DNA from: Paraburkholderia podalyriae
GTDB lineage: Bacteria; Pseudomonadota; Gammaproteobacteria; Burkholderiales; Burkholderiaceae
Direction of reading: 5' to 3'
Length of the DNA stretch: 58,322 bases
Assembly (NCBI RefSeq): GCF_014397785.1
Contig: NZ_VZQQ01000040.1
Coordinates: 1-58,322 of the forward strand
Each line of letters begins with the position of its first letter. Position 1 is the first letter of the stretch. The notes below the pieces were generated by a model. It worked only from the letters and a program-made list of their open reading frames with translations. It was not told the DNA's origin and did no database searches. Below are positions 38,285 to 47,055 of this stretch, piece by piece. The position numbers and the translations under genes are program-made.

Positions 38285-39187
38285 TCAGCCGTGTTGCGCC
38301 GCCGGCTCGCGGCGCACTTTCATCGCCTGGCGCAGGCCCGCGAACAGCGGTGCGCGTGCCTTGCCCGGCGCCCGGCCGAAACTCTCGGTGATGCGGTCCA
38401 GAATGATCGCCAGCATCACGACCGACATGCCGCTTTCGAAACCGAGTCCGATATCGAGCCGCTGGATGCTCGCGAGCACGTCGTTGCCGAGGCCGCCCGC
38501 GCCGACCATCGACGCGATGATCACCATCGACAGCGCCATCATGATGGTCTGGTTCACGCCGGTCATGATCGACGGCAGCGCGTTCGGAAACTGCACCTTG
38601 TACAGCAGTTGCCACGGCGTGCAGCCGAACGCCTGTCCCGCTTCGACGATTTCGCGATTCACGTGCTTGATGCCGAGCGCGGTCAGACGCACCGCGGGCG
38701 GCATCGCGAAGATCACCGTCGACAGGATGCCCGGCACGCGGCCGAGGCCGAACAGCATCGCGGCCGGAATCAGATAGACGAACGCGGGCATCGTCTGCAT
38801 CAGATCGAGCACGGGGCGCACGACCATTTCGACGGTGCGGCTCTTCGCCATCCAGATGCCGAGCGGCACGCCGAGCACGAGACTGATCACCGTCGATGAC
38901 AGCGTGAGGCCGAGCGTGATCACCATCTGATCCCAGAAGCCGGTGCCGTAGATCAACAGCAGCGCCGCCAGCGTGAACAGCGCGAAGCGCCAGCCGACCC
39001 GCCACAAGCCGATGCCGACGAAGAACGCCATCAGCGCCCACATCGGCACGGCCTGCAAACCGTGCTCGACCGCCGCGGCAAAACTCTCGATGACCTTGCC
39101 GATCGTGTCGAAGGTCTGCGCATCGTGATCGAGCAGGTAGTGAACGCCGTGATCGACCCAGGCGCCAAGTGGAATGACTTCAGACAT
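38285..39187 (-). CDS. choW: Choline/glycine betaine ABC transporter permease
   Basis: This 300-residue inner-membrane protein has several hydrophobic segments and the ProW-type EAA loop (EAGQAFGCTPWQLLYKVQFP). Its membrane core begins about residue 45 (MWALMAFFVGIGLWRVG). It overlaps the end of choV by eight bases. It should form the pore with ChoV and work with the distant ChoX. The partner binding protein gene is absent from this operon. Confidence 0.92.
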   Translation of the reverse strand: MSEVIPLGAWVDHGVHYLLDHDAQTFDTIGKVIESFAAAVEHGLQAVPMWALMAFFVGIGLWRVGWRFALFTLAALLLIYGTGFWDQMVITLGLTLSSTVISLVLGVPLGIWMAKSRTVEMVVRPVLDLMQTMPAFVYLIPAAMLFGLGRVPGILSTVIFAMPPAVRLTALGIKHVNREIVEAGQAFGCTPWQLLYKVQFPNALPSIMTGVNQTIMMALSMVIIASMVGAGGLGNDVLASIQRLDIGLGFESGMSVVMLAIILDRITESFGRAPGKARAPLFAGLRQAMKVRREPAAQHG

Positions 39188-40355
39188 GAGAACCTCGATG
39201 GCGCGTGAGAACGTTCAGCACGTTCGTCTTGTTGACCGAACCGCAGTAGGAGCCGTCCGCTTCGACGACGGGCAGCGGCGCGTGGCTCGCCACTACGCGC
39301 GCGACCACGTCGTCGAGCGGCGCGCTGCGGCGGATGCATTCGATCTGGTTGAGCTGCGGCGACGCGCTGCCCGTCGCATCGCGGCACACGAAGCCGCGAA
39401 TCCGCCGCTCGCTATCGAGCACGAATGCGTAGTCCGCGCTGCCGTTGAACATCGCGGCGACGTTCGACGCGTCGATCTGCGGCGAGTGCAGCAGCGGCAC
39501 CGCATCGGTCTGCATCAGGTCGCCGGCCGTCAGATAGCGGCTCGTGTCGATGCCTTCGAAGAACGCGCGCACGTAGTCGTCGGCCGGGTTCTTGATGATT
39601 TCCCGCGGCGTGCCGATCTGCACGACCCTGCCGCCTTCCATGATCGCGATGCGCGTGCCGATGCGCATCGCCTCCTCCAGATCGTGCGACACGAACAGGA
39701 TCGTGCGCTGCTGCTCGCGTTGCAATTCGAGCAGCACGTTCTGCATCTCCTTGCGCTTGAGCGGATCGAGCGCGGAGAACGCCTCGTCCATGATCATCAG
39801 CGACGGGTTGACCGCGAGCGCGCGGGCGAGCCCGACGCGCTGCTGCATGCCGCCCGACAGCTCGGCGGGCAGTTTCTGCGCGAACGGCGCAAGGCCGACC
39901 TGCTCGAGCACCGTCAGCGCCCGCGCCTCGCGCTCCTTGCGGCCGACGCCCGCCACCTCGAGCCCGAATGCCGCGTTGGCCAGCACGCTGCGCTGCGGCA
40001 TCAGCGCGAACGACTGGAACACCATGCTCATGTCCTTGCGGCGCAGCGCGATCAGCTCGGCGCGCGGCACGCTCGCGACATCGCGGCCGTCGATCAGCAC
40101 CTTGCCGGCGCTTGGCTCGACGAGCCGATTGATCAGGCGAATCAGCGTCGACTTGCCCGAGCCGGACAGGCCCATCAGCACGAAGATCTCGCCCTCGCGA
40201 ACCTCGAACGACGCGTTGTGGACGCCGACGATCTGACCGGTGCGGGCAAACACCTCTTCCTTGGTGGCGCCGCTGGCCAGCATCGCGAGCGCCTGTTTGG
40301 GGTTGGTGCCGAACACCTTGCACAGTCCTTCGACCACGACCTTGGGGGAATTCAT
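39180..40355 (-). CDS. choV: Choline/glycine betaine ABC transporter ATP-binding protein
   Basis: This 391-residue ATPase has Walker A GLSGSGKST (62-70), signature LSGGMQQRVGLARAL, Walker B LMIMDEAFSALDPL and a C-terminal pair of CBS-like repeats (about 270-391) typical of ProV/OpuAA proteins that sense ionic strength or ligands. The start lies 7 bases after GGAGAG. An upstream regulatory repeat (40437-40463) matches that at choX. It is the first gene of choV-choW-regulator. Confidence 0.93.
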   Translation of the reverse strand: MNSPKVVVEGLCKVFGTNPKQALAMLASGATKEEVFARTGQIVGVHNASFEVREGEIFVLMGLSGSGKSTLIRLINRLVEPSAGKVLIDGRDVASVPRAELIALRRKDMSMVFQSFALMPQRSVLANAAFGLEVAGVGRKEREARALTVLEQVGLAPFAQKLPAELSGGMQQRVGLARALAVNPSLMIMDEAFSALDPLKRKEMQNVLLELQREQQRTILFVSHDLEEAMRIGTRIAIMEGGRVVQIGTPREIIKNPADDYVRAFFEGIDTSRYLTAGDLMQTDAVPLLHSPQIDASNVAAMFNGSADYAFVLDSERRIRGFVCRDATGSASPQLNQIECIRRSAPLDDVVARVVASHAPLPVVEADGSYCGSVNKTNVLNVLTRHRGSHV

Positions 40356-40436
40356 CGAATGCTCTCCTCGCGTGCGGACGTCCGTCCGCGCTGTGCCTAC
40401 ATAGTTGCCAGAAAAAAGTGCGGCTAGCCGACTAAT

Positions 40437-40463
40437 TGCGACAACCACATGAGGAAATGCGAC
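40437..40463. promoter_or_regulatory. Candidate activator site upstream of choV (TGCGAC-N15-TGCGAC)
   Basis: TGCGAC at 40437-40442 and 40458-40463 repeats with 21-bp spacing, 82-108 bases before the choV ATG. It has the same form as the site before choX (13224-13250); in both, the first half-site reads TTGCGACA and the second is preceded by A. Nothing else is seen in the 260-bp space between choV and the VIT1-like gene. Confidence 0.6.
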
Positions 40464-40615
40464 ACCCGGGCGCGGCGCGAGCGCTCGGCTCGGCGACGAA
40501 AGCCCTGTGGGATAAGGGATTGGCGCGGATTGGGCCGGCGCGCCGAGTGTGTCGCGCCAGAGCAGATCGTGCTCCGCAACGGCGGTGAGCGCGAGGCGCC
40601 CGCGAATCGCCCCGC

Positions 40616-41743
40616 TCAGGAAATCGACACGCCCAGCAAGCGCCCGACGCCGAACGTAAACCCTGCCGCGATCAGCCCGATGATGATCTGCCGCAGCGCC
40701 GAAAACCCCGCGCTGCGTCCGTTGAACAACGACGTGAACACGCCGATCGACGCGAGCGCCAGCATGCTCAGCACGACACACTGCACGATCGCGCTGACGC
40801 CATGCGTCCACAGAAAAGGCATCACCGGAAAAATGGCGCCAAGCGCGAACAGACAGAACGACACGCCCGCCGCCGACCACGGATTGCCGCCCAGTTCCGC
40901 CGGATCGAGACCGAGCTCCTCGCGGGTCAGGGTGTCGAGCGCCTTGTCCTTGTCGCGCATCATCTGCGAGGCCACGCGTTTCGCCTCGTTCGCGTCGAGC
41001 CCTTTGGCGCGGTAGATCAGCGCAAGCTCGTGCTCCTCTGCTTCGGGCTGCTCGTCGATCTCCTGGGCTTCCTTCGCGATCTGCGTGCTCGCGAGTTCGC
41101 GCGCATTGGTGACCGATAGCCATTCGCCGAGCGCCATCGAACAGGCACCGGCGATCAGCCCGGCGAGGCCGGTCAACAGGATCGCCTGGTTGGCGGTGCC
41201 CGCGCCGGCGACGCCCATGATCAGGCAGAAGTTCGACACGAGGCCGTCGTTCGCGCCGAGGACCGCCGCGCGCAGATCGTTGCCCGACGAGGCGCCCTTG
41301 TGCCACGACTCGGCCGACGCAATGCGCGCGCCGGGCGACAGGTCGGTATCGCGGGTGCCCGCGAGCGTCTGCACGACCGCCGCGTGATGATGTTCATCGG
41401 CCGACATGTGGCCCGCGTCGCGTTGGCCTTGATATTTGTTGCGGTCCGCGTATTCGGCGGCGGCGAGTGTCGGCAGCACGAAGTCCGCGCCGCACAGACG
41501 CACGAGCCCCTTCATCAGGCGCGTTTTGACCGCATGCCCGCGGCCTTTCGGTTCGATGCCGTTGGCCCTGAGCTTGTCGGCCCACACTTGCGCGTGGCTG
41601 AGTTCGGATTGCGCGAGATCCTGATAGACCTGCTTGCGGGTCTCGTCTTTCTCGACGTTCGCGAGCGTCTCGTAGAGGGCGGCGCTGTGCAGTTCGTCGG
41701 AGAGATTCGCCGTGTAGCGTTTCACTTCATGTCGGGTTGCCAT
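40616..41743 (-). CDS. Ferritin-like/VIT1 fusion membrane transporter
   Basis: This 375-residue protein joins an N-terminal rubrerythrin-like domain (about residues 1-140: LSDELHSAALYETLANVEKD, DLAQSELSHAQVWAD, ADEHHHAAV; Glu/His metal ligands) to a C-terminal CCC1/VIT1 membrane domain (LRAAVLGANDGLVSNFCLIM, ACSMALGEWLSV and further helices). This fusion is the MbfA/VIT1-type layout linked with iron or manganese export. The start was set at 41743, seven bases after GAGG. It stands apart from the choV operon, and metal specificity is unproven. Confidence 0.85.
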   Translation of the reverse strand: MATRHEVKRYTANLSDELHSAALYETLANVEKDETRKQVYQDLAQSELSHAQVWADKLRANGIEPKGRGHAVKTRLMKGLVRLCGADFVLPTLAAAEYADRNKYQGQRDAGHMSADEHHHAAVVQTLAGTRDTDLSPGARIASAESWHKGASSGNDLRAAVLGANDGLVSNFCLIMGVAGAGTANQAILLTGLAGLIAGACSMALGEWLSVTNARELASTQIAKEAQEIDEQPEAEEHELALIYRAKGLDANEAKRVASQMMRDKDKALDTLTREELGLDPAELGGNPWSAAGVSFCLFALGAIFPVMPFLWTHGVSAIVQCVVLSMLALASIGVFTSLFNGRSAGFSALRQIIIGLIAAGFTFGVGRLLGVSIS

Positions 41744-41810
41744 GATCATGCCTCGCAACTGCCCGGCGCCTCGTCAACGATGAATGCGACGCCGGGCGTC
41801 CGCCTGTCCG

Positions 41811-42122
41811 TTACTGGCTGGCAGGCGCACCAACGCCGGCTTTCTTCTGGGCTGCCTGCAGCTTGTCCGGATAGTTCGGATCGTTCTGCGCCGGCTGGTA
41901 GCCCGCCTCTTCGAGTTTCTTCAACTCGGCGTTCTTTTTCGCGCGAGCCTGTTTGCGCTCTGCCTTGCGCTCGGCCTTGGTCGGCTTCGGAGTGGTCGTC
42001 GTCGCGCCCTGCTGGGCTGCGGCGTCCGTCGAGCCCTGTGCGACCGCGAGCGGAATCGTGCCGGCCACCAGTGCGACGACCGAAACGCCCAGCATGATTC
42101 GTTTAATGTCGAAGCTTTTCAT
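41811..42122 (-). CDS. Small exported DUF4148-like protein
   Basis: This 103-residue protein has a signal peptide (MKSFDIKRIMLGVSVVALVA, cleavage near VAQ-GS), a Lys/Ala/Arg-rich linker and a C-terminal ELKKLEEAGYQPAQNDPNYP segment like the DUF4148-type envelope proteins of Burkholderia. The start follows AGGGGAT. The function is unknown. It lies 67 bases upstream of the VIT1-like gene, so co-transcription is possible. Confidence 0.7.
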   Translation of the reverse strand: MKSFDIKRIMLGVSVVALVAGTIPLAVAQGSTDAAAQQGATTTTPKPTKAERKAERKQARAKKNAELKKLEEAGYQPAQNDPNYPDKLQAAQKKAGVGAPASQ

Positions 42123-42345
42123 CACTGATATCCCCTGAAAAATTGGCAACAACGTACGAGTTGCGTCTGCGAATCGTGAACCACCAGAGCGGGTCGCGCA
42201 GCCTCCACGCGAGCCCGTCAACAGGAGCTTACAGCCAAATAGCGGGATGCGGGTCGCGAGCGCGGAGGGCAACGTTCGTCGCTCGATCGACGGCTATTCA
42301 TGGGTGATATCCTCTGCACCATTTCATGAAGTACTGCATGGCCCT

Positions 42346-42768
42346 ATGAAACGCATCTCTACGCGTGTCGCATTGTTAGCGGGTCTCATCGCCACGCTTT
42401 ATTTCGGTCTGTTCGACCATACTCCGCAAGGAAGCGAGTGTCGCCAATCGGCACCTGCCCACGGCCTGTACAGGGCGGAGCTTTGCCTGTTGCGATGGAT
42501 TCCGGGCCGCAGTGGAAGCCCCGAATATGTCGGCCGGCTATTCGATGCCAGGAGCGGAAAGCTGCTTGCACAGCGCACTTTCAGCACGCCAGTCCCCGAT
42601 CTGTTCTGGTCAACGGGCCTGCGATACTCGCTCAATCCGTATTCGCCGCCCGGTTATCTCGGTCCCTCCGTCGAATTTTCCCGCGGAGATGGCGGTCGAG
42701 GAGACTCGAGTATTTCGTTACCGCCGTCGTTCTGGGACAAACTGGTAGCCGCTCGTCCGCGCTTATAG
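42346..42768 (+). CDS. Hypothetical protein with N-terminal membrane anchor
   Basis: This 140-residue protein starts MKRISTRVALLAGLIATLYF, a single hydrophobic segment that is either a signal or an anchor. The remainder has two Cys early on (GSECRQSAPAHGLYRAELCL) and beta-rich character, with GSPEYVGRLFDARSGKLLA. I do not recognise a family. Codon use matches the surroundings. An ATG in a different frame upstream is less likely. It precedes the BON gene by 171 bases. Confidence 0.6.
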   Translation: MKRISTRVALLAGLIATLYFGLFDHTPQGSECRQSAPAHGLYRAELCLLRWIPGRSGSPEYVGRLFDARSGKLLAQRTFSTPVPDLFWSTGLRYSLNPYSPPGYLGPSVEFSRGDGGRGDSSISLPPSFWDKLVAARPRL

Positions 42769-42939
42769 CCGACTGCGTCGTATGCTCGCGCCCGTACCTC
42801 GTCCTAACGAAATCAAGACGACGCGCGTTTCCGTCCGTGATTGAGTTTTTGGCATGCCCGCCGCGCCAGGAGTATCGTTTAAGCGCGCCGGAAGCGCCAA
42901 CACCAGAAGCGACATCAACTCATCGAGGAGGGTGAAACC

Positions 42940-43317
42940 GTGAAAACAGTCCATCTTTTGAAGGCGCTCGGTATGGCGTTGTGCGTGGCAACCGCAGCCA
43001 GCGCCCATGCGCAGGCGAGCGACGCGCAAGCGCCCGCCGCCACGGCAGCCGCGCCGGCCGCGAATGCCCAATCGACGCGCGCGGCAGATCGCAAGCTCGG
43101 CCGCGACGTGCGGCGAGCGCTCGGTAAAGCGCCTGGCTTCAATGTATCGAACGTGTTCGTGCGGGCGCGCGGCGGCGCGGTGACGTTGAGCGGCTCGGTG
43201 CCTGAGGGCGGCATGATCCAGCAGGCCGGCGACGTCGCGAAAGGCGTGCCGGGCGTGACCTCGGTGAGCAACAAGCTCACGCTGAACCTGCCCGGCCGCG
43301 GAAATGGCGGGGGCTGA
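42940..43317 (+). CDS. BON-domain periplasmic protein
   Basis: This 125-residue exported protein has a GTG start after GAGGAGGGTG, a signal peptide ending near ASA-HA, an Ala-rich linker, and one BON domain (ADRKLGRDVRRALGKAPGF through GVPGVTSVSNKLTLNL) of the OsmY/phospholipid-binding type. Such proteins bind or stabilise the envelope under osmotic or phage stress. Regulation is not evident. The last residues are glycine-rich, just before a short repeat of the convergent gene's 3' end. Confidence 0.85.
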   Translation: MKTVHLLKALGMALCVATAASAHAQASDAQAPAATAAAPAANAQSTRAADRKLGRDVRRALGKAPGFNVSNVFVRARGGAVTLSGSVPEGGMIQQAGDVAKGVPGVTSVSNKLTLNLPGRGNGGG

Positions 43318-43329
43318 GCGTCGGAACTC

Positions 43330-43381
43330 GCCGCGATCGTCCGGCCGAATAGCGCGGCCGCGGTGAGCTCCGGATCGAGCG
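43330..43381. repeat. Imperfect copy of the DUF1501 gene 3' end
   Basis: About 50 bases resemble 43430-43478, the last coding part of the DUF1501 gene. On minus they would read LDPELTAAALFGRTIA, against LDPERTAAALFGRTVA in the gene. The copy sits just beyond the stop codon, so it is a short tandem duplication of the C-terminus. Confidence 0.6.
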
Positions 43382-43395
43382 CAATCATCAGCGCA

Positions 43396-44553
43396 TCAGG
43401 CCCGCACGACGCCCGTCATCGGTCTGAGCGCGACTGTCCGCCCGAACAGCGCTGCCGCCGTACGCTCAGGATCGAGCCCGAGACTTTCACTCGCGGTGCC
43501 GGCGATCAACGCATCGAGCGAAGCGGTCGGTCTCAGGTCGCGCGACTGATACAGCTGATGCGGCGCGAGGCCCGGCCAATCCGCGATCACGCGTCCGCCG
43601 CGCACCGACCCGCCCAGCACCATCGCGACCGCGCCGGTGCCGTGATCGGTGCCGCCCGTGCCGTTCGCCGCCGCGGTCCTGCCAAACTCCGTCGCGACCA
43701 GCACCGTGGTGTTGCCCCACGCTGGCCCCATGCCGTCGCGCAACGCCGCGAGCATCGTGTCGAGCGCCTTCAGCTGATTCGCGAGCCGCGCGTTCTGCGC
43801 GCTGTGCGTGTCCCACCCGCCGGTCTCTATCATCGCGATGCGTGGACCGTCGTCGCGCGCCAGAAAACTGGCCGCGAGCTTGCCGAGGCTCGCCGGGTCC
43901 TGACGCGCGCCGACATCGCCCGCGAGACCGCGCGCGGCCATCGCCGATTCCCACAGCGGACGCAACTGCGCGTCCTGCTCGTACAGCTGCGACACGCGCG
44001 CGAGCAGATCGTCGGGCGCCTGCGGCAAGGCCGACGGCGCATACGACGTGACCGTGGCCGGCCCGCGAAGCGCCATCGGCACGGTCGGCGCGAACGCAAT
44101 GGCGTTTTCGCGGGTGGCGGGCAATTGCGCGGCGAGCCGGTTGAGCCAGCCGTCCTTGATCTGATACGGTGACGTGCCGCCCGTTTCCAGCACGTTCTGT
44201 CCGTCGAAATGCGAACGGTCGCGATACGGCGAAGCGACCGCGTGCACGAACAGCGCCTCGCGCTGTGCGTACAGCTTCGCGATCTGCGTGAGCGCCGGAT
44301 GCAAAGCGAATGTGCCGTCCAGATGCGGCGCGCCCGACGCATCGATTGCGAGCGGTCCGCGCAATGCGGCATACGCGGGGTCCGCGTAAGGCACGACGAT
44401 GTGCAGGCCGTCGGCCGCGCCGCGCTGGATCACGAACACGAAGCGGCGCTCGGTCGCGACGTGCGCGAACGCAATACGCGGCGACACGAGGAGCGCGCCG
44501 GCACCGGCGGCGGCGACGCTCAAAAACTGGCGGCGTGACAGCATGGTATTCAT
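43396..44553 (-). CDS. DUF1501-domain exported protein
   Basis: This 385-residue protein begins with a twin-arginine-type signal (SRRQFLSVAAAGAGALLVSP). The DUF1501 sulfatase-like fold follows (FVFVIQRGAADGLHIVVPYA; IAMIETGGWDTHSAQNARLA; VLVATEFGRTAAANGTGGTD; DHGTGAV). DUF1501 and DUF1800 genes usually occur as a pair, as here; their function is unknown but they are exported together. The start overlaps the DUF1800 stop (ATGA). It is the last gene of the ECF-sigma operon. Confidence 0.88.
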   Translation of the reverse strand: MNTMLSRRQFLSVAAAGAGALLVSPRIAFAHVATERRFVFVIQRGAADGLHIVVPYADPAYAALRGPLAIDASGAPHLDGTFALHPALTQIAKLYAQREALFVHAVASPYRDRSHFDGQNVLETGGTSPYQIKDGWLNRLAAQLPATRENAIAFAPTVPMALRGPATVTSYAPSALPQAPDDLLARVSQLYEQDAQLRPLWESAMAARGLAGDVGARQDPASLGKLAASFLARDDGPRIAMIETGGWDTHSAQNARLANQLKALDTMLAALRDGMGPAWGNTTVLVATEFGRTAAANGTGGTDHGTGAVAMVLGGSVRGGRVIADWPGLAPHQLYQSRDLRPTASLDALIAGTASESLGLDPERTAAALFGRTVALRPMTGVVRA

Positions 44554-46046
44554 CTCCGTTGAAAATCGGGCGAGACGAGCAATAGCGCGATCGCCGTCGA
44601 CGCGCTTTCCGCGCGCGACACCGCTATCGCCGTCGGCCCGCTGAGCGAGCCGGCCAGCAAGGTCTGCCCAAGCGAGCGCGCATCGAGTCGGTCGCCGACG
44701 CGCGCGGCAAAACGCTGCGCGACTTCGACACGGCGCACCAGCGCGTCGGGCGCGGCCCAGCTCGCGGCGATATCGTCGTAGCCGGCGGGCGAACCGGGCC
44801 GCCACACCGGCTGACCGAGCTGCGTGAGAATCGGTGCACTCTGCAGATTGCCGAGGTCGTGCCAGCCGAGTCCGCGCATCGACGAAATGGTCCACTCCCA
44901 TGGCGTCTTGAACTTCACCGCGCTCGCCGACCACGCTTGCGGCGTCTCGATCAACGCGCGATAGACGGTCGGCAGATCGCCGTCGCTGCGCGCGAACGCA
45001 TCGGCGAGACGATCGCTGACGCCGGGCGGCGGATTGTCGGCGACGAAGTGGCGCGCGAGCTTCGTGCCGATATGCTGGGCGGTGGCCGGCGCGTGCGCGA
45101 GGTCATGCAGGATCGCGAGCGCCTGCTGCTCGCCGGCTTCGTCGTAGCGGCGTCCCATGATCGTGCGCGAGCCGGGCTCGTGCAGCGCGGGGCGAAACAC
45201 GAAACTGCCGGGTTCGCCGTTCTGCTCCAGCGCGCGACGGTTCGCGTTGGCGCCGCCGTTGCCCGGATTGCCGATGAGGCTCCAGCCGGTCAACGCGCGC
45301 GCGAACTCGGTCACGTCGTCCTGGCGATAGCCGCTGCGCACGCCGAGCGTATGCAGCTCCATGATCTCGCGCGCGAGGTTCTCATTGAGCCCGCGTTTGT
45401 GGTCCGGATTGCGTTGCGCGGCGCGCAGCGCGGCCATGCTGTCGGGGCCGACCGAGCGGGTCTGGTCGAGGAACAGCTGCATGGCCGGATGACGCTCGAC
45501 CGCCACCAGCATGTCCTCGAAACGGCCGAGCACATGCGGGCGAATCGCCTCCGCTTCGAACGATCCGGCGAGCGCCGCGACGCCGGGCTTTTCGGTCGAC
45601 ACCGCGAAGTGATTCGCCCAGAAATGCACGAGGCGTTCGATGAACGGTGTCGGCGTGGTCAGCGCGCTCGCCACGCGCGCATTGACCGACGCGCGATACA
45701 TGTCGAGTATTTCGACGCGCAGTGCTTTTCGTTCGGATTGCCTCGCAGCTTGCGCGTCGGTCTGGCTGGCGGCTGCGGTGTTGCTTGCGGCGTTGCTCGC
45801 GTTGGTCCCCTCGCCTGCCGTCTGTTTCGCCTGTTGCTCGATCTGCATGCGCTGCTGCACGAGCTGCGTCGACAACGCGATCGAATCGGGCTGGTTCGCC
45901 CAAGCGGCCGGCCGCGGCTGATACTGCTCGAACTGCGCGAGCAGCCAGCCCTTCGGATCGGCGGGCGGCGTGTCGTCGGCGCGCGCGCCGAGGCCGAAGC
46001 GGTTCAGTGCGATCGCCGCGGCATTCAGGTTCGGTGAGTTGGCCAT
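44550..46046 (-). CDS. DUF1800-domain protein
   Basis: This 498-residue helical protein has the DUF1800 features: LNRFGLGARADDTPPADPKG near the N-terminus, LVHFWANHFAVS, NENLAREIMELHTLGVRSGY, and LVRRVEVAQRFAARVGDRL toward the end. It shows no clear Sec signal; the family is often exported by association with its Tat-borne DUF1501 partner, which is inference. It is translationally coupled to the DUF1501 gene, and starts 83 bases after the CpxP-like gene. Confidence 0.88.
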   Translation of the reverse strand: MANSPNLNAAAIALNRFGLGARADDTPPADPKGWLLAQFEQYQPRPAAWANQPDSIALSTQLVQQRMQIEQQAKQTAGEGTNASNAASNTAAASQTDAQAARQSERKALRVEILDMYRASVNARVASALTTPTPFIERLVHFWANHFAVSTEKPGVAALAGSFEAEAIRPHVLGRFEDMLVAVERHPAMQLFLDQTRSVGPDSMAALRAAQRNPDHKRGLNENLAREIMELHTLGVRSGYRQDDVTEFARALTGWSLIGNPGNGGANANRRALEQNGEPGSFVFRPALHEPGSRTIMGRRYDEAGEQQALAILHDLAHAPATAQHIGTKLARHFVADNPPPGVSDRLADAFARSDGDLPTVYRALIETPQAWSASAVKFKTPWEWTISSMRGLGWHDLGNLQSAPILTQLGQPVWRPGSPAGYDDIAASWAAPDALVRRVEVAQRFAARVGDRLDARSLGQTLLAGSLSGPTAIAVSRAESASTAIALLLVSPDFQRR

Positions 46047-46129
46047 ACGATCCTCGTCGGCAGGTCACACGCCTGCATATCCGTTAAACGGCCGGCACGC
46101 CGAAACCCGTCGCTATCGCGCGCATTTAT

Positions 46130-46642
46130 TTATCCGCCCGATGCGGCATTCGCCGCCGGCTTCTTCGCGTTCGGCCCGGGCTGCGCTTCGCGCCATTGCC
46201 CGCGCAGCTTCAGGCTGTCGGCGAACTCGACGCGCTCCTCGGGCGTCAGCGTCGCCGCGAAATCGGCGACGCTCGCTTCGACCATCGCGCGCAGGCTGCT
46301 GTCGGCCGCCCGCGTGCGCGCGAGCGCGGCATCGAGCGCCGCGCGATCGAACTGCGGCGCGGCCAGCAGACGCAGCACCTCACGACGCCCTTCGCGTCCT
46401 TGGCGTGCATACTGCCGACCGTCGCGGCGCGCGTTCTTCAGACCGTCGATAAACGCTTGCCGCTGCTGCGCCGACAGCGGTTCGGCGGCGAAGCGCAGCG
46501 CGTGCTGGTCCTGCGCCGCCGTCGGCTGATTCGCACCGTGCGCAGCGAACCACTGATATGCGCCACCGGCAATCGCACCGAGCAGGAACACGTTGAGCAC
46601 CGCGGAGCCCAGCAGCGCAAATTTCCACGAGCGCCCGTTCAT
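46130..46642 (-). CDS. CpxP/Spy-like periplasmic sensor-type protein
   Basis: This 170-residue membrane-anchored protein has one N-terminal hydrophobic segment (WKFALLGSAVLNVFLLGAIA) and a helical heavy-metal-resistance/CpxP-like domain: LSAQQRQAFIDGLKNARRD, REVLRLLAAPQFDRAALDAA, FAATLTPEERVEFADSL. The LTPEER motif near the end is typical. Its start overlaps the anti-sigma-like stop (ATGA). Such proteins dampen ECF or CpxR signalling until envelope stress or metal binds. It likely works with its two upstream partners. Confidence 0.8.
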   Translation of the reverse strand: MNGRSWKFALLGSAVLNVFLLGAIAGGAYQWFAAHGANQPTAAQDQHALRFAAEPLSAQQRQAFIDGLKNARRDGRQYARQGREGRREVLRLLAAPQFDRAALDAALARTRAADSSLRAMVEASVADFAATLTPEERVEFADSLKLRGQWREAQPGPNAKKPAANAASGG

Positions 46643-47055
46643 TCGCCGCTCCAATCGGCGAAGGTGCCGCCGAAGCTCGAAGTCAGATACGAGGACTCAT
46701 GCACGAGCGGCGCGTTTTCGGTCAGCACGAAGAACGACACCGCGAACGCGCCGGCCACGCCGCCGAGCAGCCCGACGCCGGCCACCGCCGCGCCCGACCA
46801 CCACAAGCGCCGACGCGCGGCCGGACGTCGGGACGGCGCGCCGTCGATGATGCGGCGCTGCAGTTCGAGGCTCGGCTGCTCGATCTGATCAGCGCCGAGC
46901 CATGCATCGAGGCTGGCCGCGTCGCTCAACGCCGCGTCGGCTTCAACCCGATGCGCGCGCGCCCATGCCTGCGCGGCCTCGCGTTCGGGCTCCGGCCAGC
47001 GGCGTGCGTCGGAGCCGTACGCTGCAACGATCTGATGGAATCTTTCGGGCGTCAT
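46639..47055 (-). CDS. Anti-sigma-like membrane protein
   Basis: This 138-residue protein has a helical cytoplasmic part (residues 1-75, starting MTPERFHQIVAAYGSDARRW), one membrane helix (GAAVAGVGLLGGVAGAFAVS) and a short periplasmic tail. No zinc ZAS motif is present. Overlaps with the sigma gene and the CpxP-like gene (both ATGA) tie it to the trio sigma / membrane anti-sigma / periplasmic sensor. The anti-sigma role is inferred from this order. Confidence 0.75.
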   Translation of the reverse strand: MTPERFHQIVAAYGSDARRWPEPEREAAQAWARAHRVEADAALSDAASLDAWLGADQIEQPSLELQRRIIDGAPSRRPAARRRLWWSGAAVAGVGLLGGVAGAFAVSFFVLTENAPLVHESSYLTSSFGGTFADWSGE

